Assembly: GCA_944548615.1 (NCBI GenBank)
Contig: OX155964.1
Span: forward strand, 14,722,980 to 14,786,979
Source of the DNA: Micropterix aruncella
Taxonomy: Eukaryota; Arthropoda; Insecta; Lepidoptera; Micropterigidae
Length of the DNA: 64,000 nt
Direction of reading: 5' to 3'
The position numbers were made by a program, and so were the translations under genes. The first letter of the stretch is position 1. Each line of letters opens with the position of its first letter. The notes under the pieces were generated by a model. The model did not search any database. It saw only the letters and a list, made by a program, of their open reading frames with translations, and was not told the origin of the DNA. Positions 59,877-64,000 of this stretch are shown here, piece after piece.

Positions 59877-61664
59877 AGAGAAATATTGATAAAAACGAGC
59901 CAAAATAATAGTTTTCAGATTCTGATTTTTATAATAACATATCCCTGCGATAAGGGGCCGTCCACATATTACTTAATAACGTTTTTGTATTTTTCGGCCT
60001 CCCCCTCCCCCATGTCAACAGACGTAATCAACCACCTGACCCCCACCCTTCCTCCCCACAAGATTATGTAATCAACTGAATTTGCGGAAAATGTGAAGAA
60101 TCGTGAACCCAGCGTTTGTAAAGTGTTTGAAGACGGTAAGTCGAAAAAAAGCATTTTAAAATGCTTTTAAAAATATTGCTGTATTAATTATTAAAATACT
60201 TTATTAATTTAAAGTAATTACAAAATCTCCAACTCTTTGGTTTACGTTACAGATCTCAATCTTCAGAGTGCAGTGACTGTAAAGATGGAGCTAAAGTGAA
60301 AAAAATATTTGAGAATACTTTTAAAAATGCACATTTAATGTGCAGGTTTAAACCGAAAAATTGCGATGCGGTGACCAAAGTTGATTACGTAATCAAGACG
60401 GGCAACCTTTCTACGTAATCAAACGTAGGTAAGCCTTGGATCCAAGCCCCCTCCCCCCTTCCCCTTCAGTGATTACATAATATATTTACGATTACGTCAA
60501 AAGATTTGATGAATCACCTAAAGGAGTGGTAAATTATTTAAATGCATTTGTTTATCATTAAAATTCAGAAATAAAATGAGCAAAATAAAGAACTCCACAA
60601 TAAAAAGAAACAACTATTATTGCCGAATTTAAAAATAAATTAGTAAATTGCGTAAGATTCTTGAGAGCGTTCTTCAACCTTTGGCTCTGGGTTTAAAGAA
60701 ATATTTTCCTTTTAATAACCCTATAGCGATTATTATAAATCTTCACACGAAATACTATAAGCATTTTTACTGAATTTCGTACATGGATTTCTCGCTACTT
60801 ATAATATTTTCCAGTATAAAAAATACTTATTTACATAGCACCTTGTGTCTTTAGCTCCTATCATTATAAAATCTATAGCTGAATACTTTTAAGAATGCTA
60901 ATAAACCGACACGGAAAGTGCCTTTTACCTGTCACTATAAAAAAATAGGTCTTAAGCAATATGAAACCTTTAGATTCTTATACTTTCGTCTATCTTTGTG
61001 CAGAAGCTTAAAAGGATTCGGAAAATCCCAGCCATACTGTGGAAATGCAGATTTCTCTTTCTTTAACATCGTCATAAAATGGCCGTATCACAATGACCGA
61101 CGGTCACAACACTATGGCAGAAAAGCCCTTTCAAATAAAATGTCCCCCTTTCACGGCGGGACAAAGGATAGGAATATTCTGAAAGGTAAGTGTTGTTATG
61201 AATAAGTTTGAAGATAGGACGACGCGCGCCACGCTAAAAGTCCCGAAAATCTTCCCCCCACCCATCGTGTAATTTGGCGTTGCTAGCAAACTCATTAACG
61301 GCGGAGCATTGTCTCGCGGTAGCCTAATTATGATTTGCGGTTGGTTTATCATTGAGTGTTGCCAAAAAGCCGTAATTAATGCCAAAAGTTAACGGCAAGT
61401 CGCGCTCGAGAAGGCTTGTGTAACGCCCCCACGCACAAATCCCTCACAATCACAGGCGATTCGCTGTCGGCGCCTCTCCAATTTGTAGAATCAAAGCGAC
61501 TTCGACACTTCAAAGGGCCATTATACCCCAGTCGAGAGTCAATTAATTTCGGGAGTTATTGGCTGTTAATCTATTGTTGCGCATTCAAATCGAAAATCCG
61601 CACGTGCGCCAATAGCGAAGAGACCGATTTATGAGTAAGTATCGCAATGTAACAGATGGCTGGG
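59877..61664. other. non-coding, with a one-sided transposon-like end
   Basis: GGGGCCGTCCACATATTACT at about 59955 followed by C-rich runs resembles the terminal repeat of a common insect DNA transposon, but no mirrored end appears within 1 kb. Short frames at 60918-61634 match nothing known. Confidence 0.45.
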
Positions 61665-61835
61665 TGCTAACGGGTCCAGTGCAGTTGGGCCATTATAACC
61701 CGATTTGCAACTTAAGTGTCAACACCTATCCGGTTGCCTCATTGCAGAGATTCGAGACCGGGTAGGACTCTGTGCCCTGTGGAACGATTTTCCCTGGGAG
61801 TTGTTCTTCGGCCGAACCTGGCCGGTTTGCGCACC
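61665..61835 (-). mobile_element. family S, diverged 3'-part fragment, inverted
   Basis: GCTAACGGGTCCAGTGCAGT, AGTGTCAACACCTATCCGGT, GACCGGGTAGGACTCTGTGC, TTTTCCCTGGGAG and CCTGGCCGGTTTGCGCACC are the complement of the last third of family S. It ends exactly where a plus-strand copy begins, the same arrangement as at 9866-10091. Confidence 0.82.
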
Positions 61836-62475
61836 AACTAGAGTTGTCAACTACAGCGGGCGAGCCCGTCACCTCAGGAAGTTTTAACGATTAGTCGTTC
61901 TGTCTCCCTGAAGTAAGCGAAGAAGACTTGGACAAAAACAGTCCACCATCAAGCTCCGCCACAAGCCCGTAAGAGGCCAACGCCTTAACCGCGAGATAGC
62001 CAGAGATGTTACCCAGCGGGCTTACACTCACGCCCTTACTTCCAATTGCGACCAGATTACTCAAGTCTCTCGATTGGTTACGAGTTCGAGGTCGCTTGCG
62101 CGGTCCTCTCCCTTACGAAGCGGTGAAACGGTGTGTACCGAATCAATCGCGGACCACGGTATCCTTTGCCCGGCTATTCACCCAGGATCGGTCAGCCGAT
62201 GGTCGTTTCAAGAGCAGTCACCGTAAGGTCCGCAACCACCCCCGCTCTATAGGAAACAGTACTGCTTCCAGACTCCTCCGACTGTTAGTCAGAGTGCGCA
62301 ATCGCGGTGCGCAGACCATCCAGGAGCGCCAGATGGGGTTACGTGATTCCCAGGGGAAACTAACCATAAGACCAGAGTCCTACCCAGGCTCGTACTTCAT
62401 GCGTAGAGGCCGTCGGATAGGTGTTGACCCGTGAGTGTGACCAACCCTGAACAGAATAGGTCTTCGTGGCCAACT
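61836..62475 (+). mobile_element. family S, full-length plus copy ending in a snap-back
   Basis: From AACTAGAGTTGTCAACTACA through GATTAGTCGTTCTGTCTCCC, TTAACCGCGAGATAGCCAG, TTGGTTACGAGTTCGAGGTC, CTCCGACTGTTAGTCAGAGT and GTGTTGACCCGTGAGTGTGA to GGTCTTCGTGGCCAACTCA. After AACTCA the sequence reverses and repeats the last 19 bases on the other strand, so the normal terminus (GCAAGGGCCC) is missing. A short deletion has removed CGATTGGCTTACG. Confidence 0.92.
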
Positions 62476-62541
62476 CAGGCCACGAAGACCTATTCTATAG
62501 TGACTGCAAAATGCAGTCACGCTGCAAGATTGCAGTCACTA
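62453..62541. repeat. two adjacent perfect hairpins
   Basis: AGAATAGGTCTTCGTGGCC at 62453-62471 and its exact complement at 62478-62496, six bases apart. Then TAGTGACTGCA at 62498-62508 and TGCAGTCACTA at 62531-62541. Both are perfect. Confidence 0.95.
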
Positions 62542-62663
62542 GCTCGAGCAGATTTGAAGGCGTTTCGAATTTTAAACCTCCCTGGTTCAAGTCTCCTATA
62601 TGGATAAGTGTTCTGCCCACCCATTTTATACCTCTCTAGAATTTCGTATTATGTAATCTCCAT

Positions 62664-63157
62664 AATAAATTATTAGTTTAAAAAAACACTAAAAACACGC
62701 CTTTATAAATACACGTAAAAACCAAAAAATTCGGATTCATCATCAGACCTTGAAACTTAATCGTGGTCAAAGTTCATTACAAGACCTTTCTAACAAGTCC
62801 AAACACGGCTATGATACGATATTCCATCATGGAATGCTATCCTCCGGCTGCATCATCAGACCTTGAAACCTAATCGTGGTCAAAGCTCATTCCAAGACTT
62901 TTCTAACAAGTCCAAACACAGCTATGATACGATACTCCATCATGAAGTTCCAGTTCCTATCTTCCGACTCCATCATCAGATCAGTTCGAAAGTACCATAT
63001 TATTGTATGGTACTTTCGAACTGATCTGATCTGTCATCAGAACTACATACAGCTGCCAATTTTCATGATGCTGCGATCCTTGGAAGATGGTTAAATTAGT
63101 TACCTTAGATTCCATTACATAGTTACATACAGGTCGACCTAATAAAAGCATGTTAAA
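62664..63157 (+). mobile_element. dispersed repeat F, copy 2
   Basis: Opposite orientation to 58257-58710: GTTTAAAAAAACACTAAAAA to AGGTCGACCTAATAAAAGC. It contains a 113-bp direct duplication (CATCATCAGACCTTGAAAC at 62738 and 62851) absent from copy 1, and the 25-bp perfect palindrome at 62975-63030. Confidence 0.87.
62975..63030. repeat. 25-bp perfect inverted repeat, 6-base loop
   Basis: ATCAGATCAGTTCGAAAGTA plus CCATA at 62975-62999 and the exact complement at 63006-63030, loop TTATTG. The other copy of repeat F has only one arm, so the second arm was created after the copies separated. Confidence 0.95.
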
Positions 63158-64000
63158 AAGAAACTGATTTTTACTGCAATTATAATAGTATTTTCGGCAT
63201 AACGGCTATTCTTCATGTTTTTACAATATAAAAGAAACATGGAATGAATATTTTATGAGCTTATAAGTGAAACTTTTATTAAGAATGGCAGAAACTCATT
63301 GGGTCCAGAAATACCCCCTGAAAACATTACGTGGGATCATCCTACCTCCCTGACGTGGGATCATCCTACCTCAGTCCACCCTTACCGTAAGCTGAAACTC
63401 AATTGCTCGTCTTATTCGCAACAAAAAGGAAGGAGAAAACGGATAAGAGGGGAATAATCCTGCGGTCTTTTCGTGTACCCAATCGGCGGCTAGCGCAGCG
63501 GGTACTTTTTGTCGGCCTCAGCAACGGCGCTAAGTGAGAACTTGATTAAGCAATCAGCTCCTCTGGAATATTGGATTAATACGGACAGCGGAGAGGGAGA
63601 AACTTTTCCCCTATGGGACAGGGGCTTAAACGTATGAGCCCTGTCCGAATGGATTCAAACTTACCGTTACTGTTAAACAGCTGGAGGACGTAAAATCATC
63701 AAGAAGATGCTGTTAGGCCACCCTTTTTATGATCTGGCGGAATTGGATGGCCATGACTTTTCAAATATTGTGCCAATTGAAATGACTTAAAAAGTAGAGC
63801 ATTATTGTCTGTATATTTTATTTCGTCTTATATTTGTACTTTTAGTTTTTGAGTGCTTGGCGTAGCTTTAATTTGATTATTTCACATTTTACTGACAACT
63901 TGAATATTACGATGAATAACTTTTACTACGTATCTATACGAATAATTGACTACTTTTATTATTAGGCTTCTATTTTAATTATTTATATTTATATTTATGT
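63158..64000. other. non-coding stretch to window end
   Basis: A direct duplication ACGTGGGATCATCCTACCTC occurs twice at about 63330-63372. No gene or transposon end is recognised. Confidence 0.55.

Noticed and set aside
59955..60480. Possible DNA transposon beginning GGGGCCGTCCACATATTACT
   Set aside because: Only one end is visible; the C-rich interior alone is not enough for an element call.

Overview
The window looks like a transposon-dense, AT-rich intergenic or deep-intronic stretch of an arthropod genome, most likely a moth or butterfly. The basis is indirect: there are no bacterial-type operons and no intact host gene; there are many decayed LINEs, a tRNA-derived SINE, Penelope-like, mariner-like, hAT-like and TTAA-flanked elements. 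Two repeat types that I associate with Lepidoptera also occur: a terminal AACCGACTTCAAAA motif at 49.0-49.7 kb, and a repeat joining a GTTTAAAAAAACACTAAAAA end to an AGGTCGACCT end at 58.3 and 62.7 kb. The species call is inference.

Layout. 0-9.8 kb: a 93-bp satellite at the left edge, two copies of a tRNA-derived SINE, two LINE remnants, an old copy of a roughly 650-bp SINE-like family (called family S here), and a GC-rich block at 7.4-7.9 kb that is the only weak candidate for a host first exon. 9.8-11.2 kb: three family-S pieces in alternating orientation, one nested in another. 12.9-18.6 kb: an (AT)n repeat, a 493-bp foldback element, short tandem arrays and a third SINE copy. 18.8-21.5 kb: a LINE split by a family-S insertion, a 309-bp MITE and an RTE-type LINE tail. 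24.4-30.7 kb: LINE tail, a decayed Penelope-like fragment, then a large palindrome of two head-to-head Penelope-like C-terminal halves bordered by long (AT)n tracts. Each arm carries a minimal hammerhead ribozyme motif. 31-41.3 kb: LINE fragments, a mariner transposase interrupted by family S, and two LOA-like LINEs with RNase H and a C-terminal CCHC knuckle; the second keeps the endonuclease tail, RT, RNase H and knuckle but has stops and frameshifts. 42-53.4 kb: a run of DNA transposons (TTAA-flanked, mariner-type, palindromic-TIR and hAT). 58-63.2 kb: an inverted repeat pair and more family S, with several perfect short snap-back palindromes.

No genes act together here. The biology is the interaction of mobile elements: a short retroposon repeatedly landing in older elements with 11-17 bp target duplications, non-autonomous DNA elements derived by internal deletion, and inverted foldback structures at scales from 20 bp to 3 kb. 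The most interesting items are the palindromic Penelope-like element with paired ribozymes and family S, which behaves like a retroposon but shows no A-tail.
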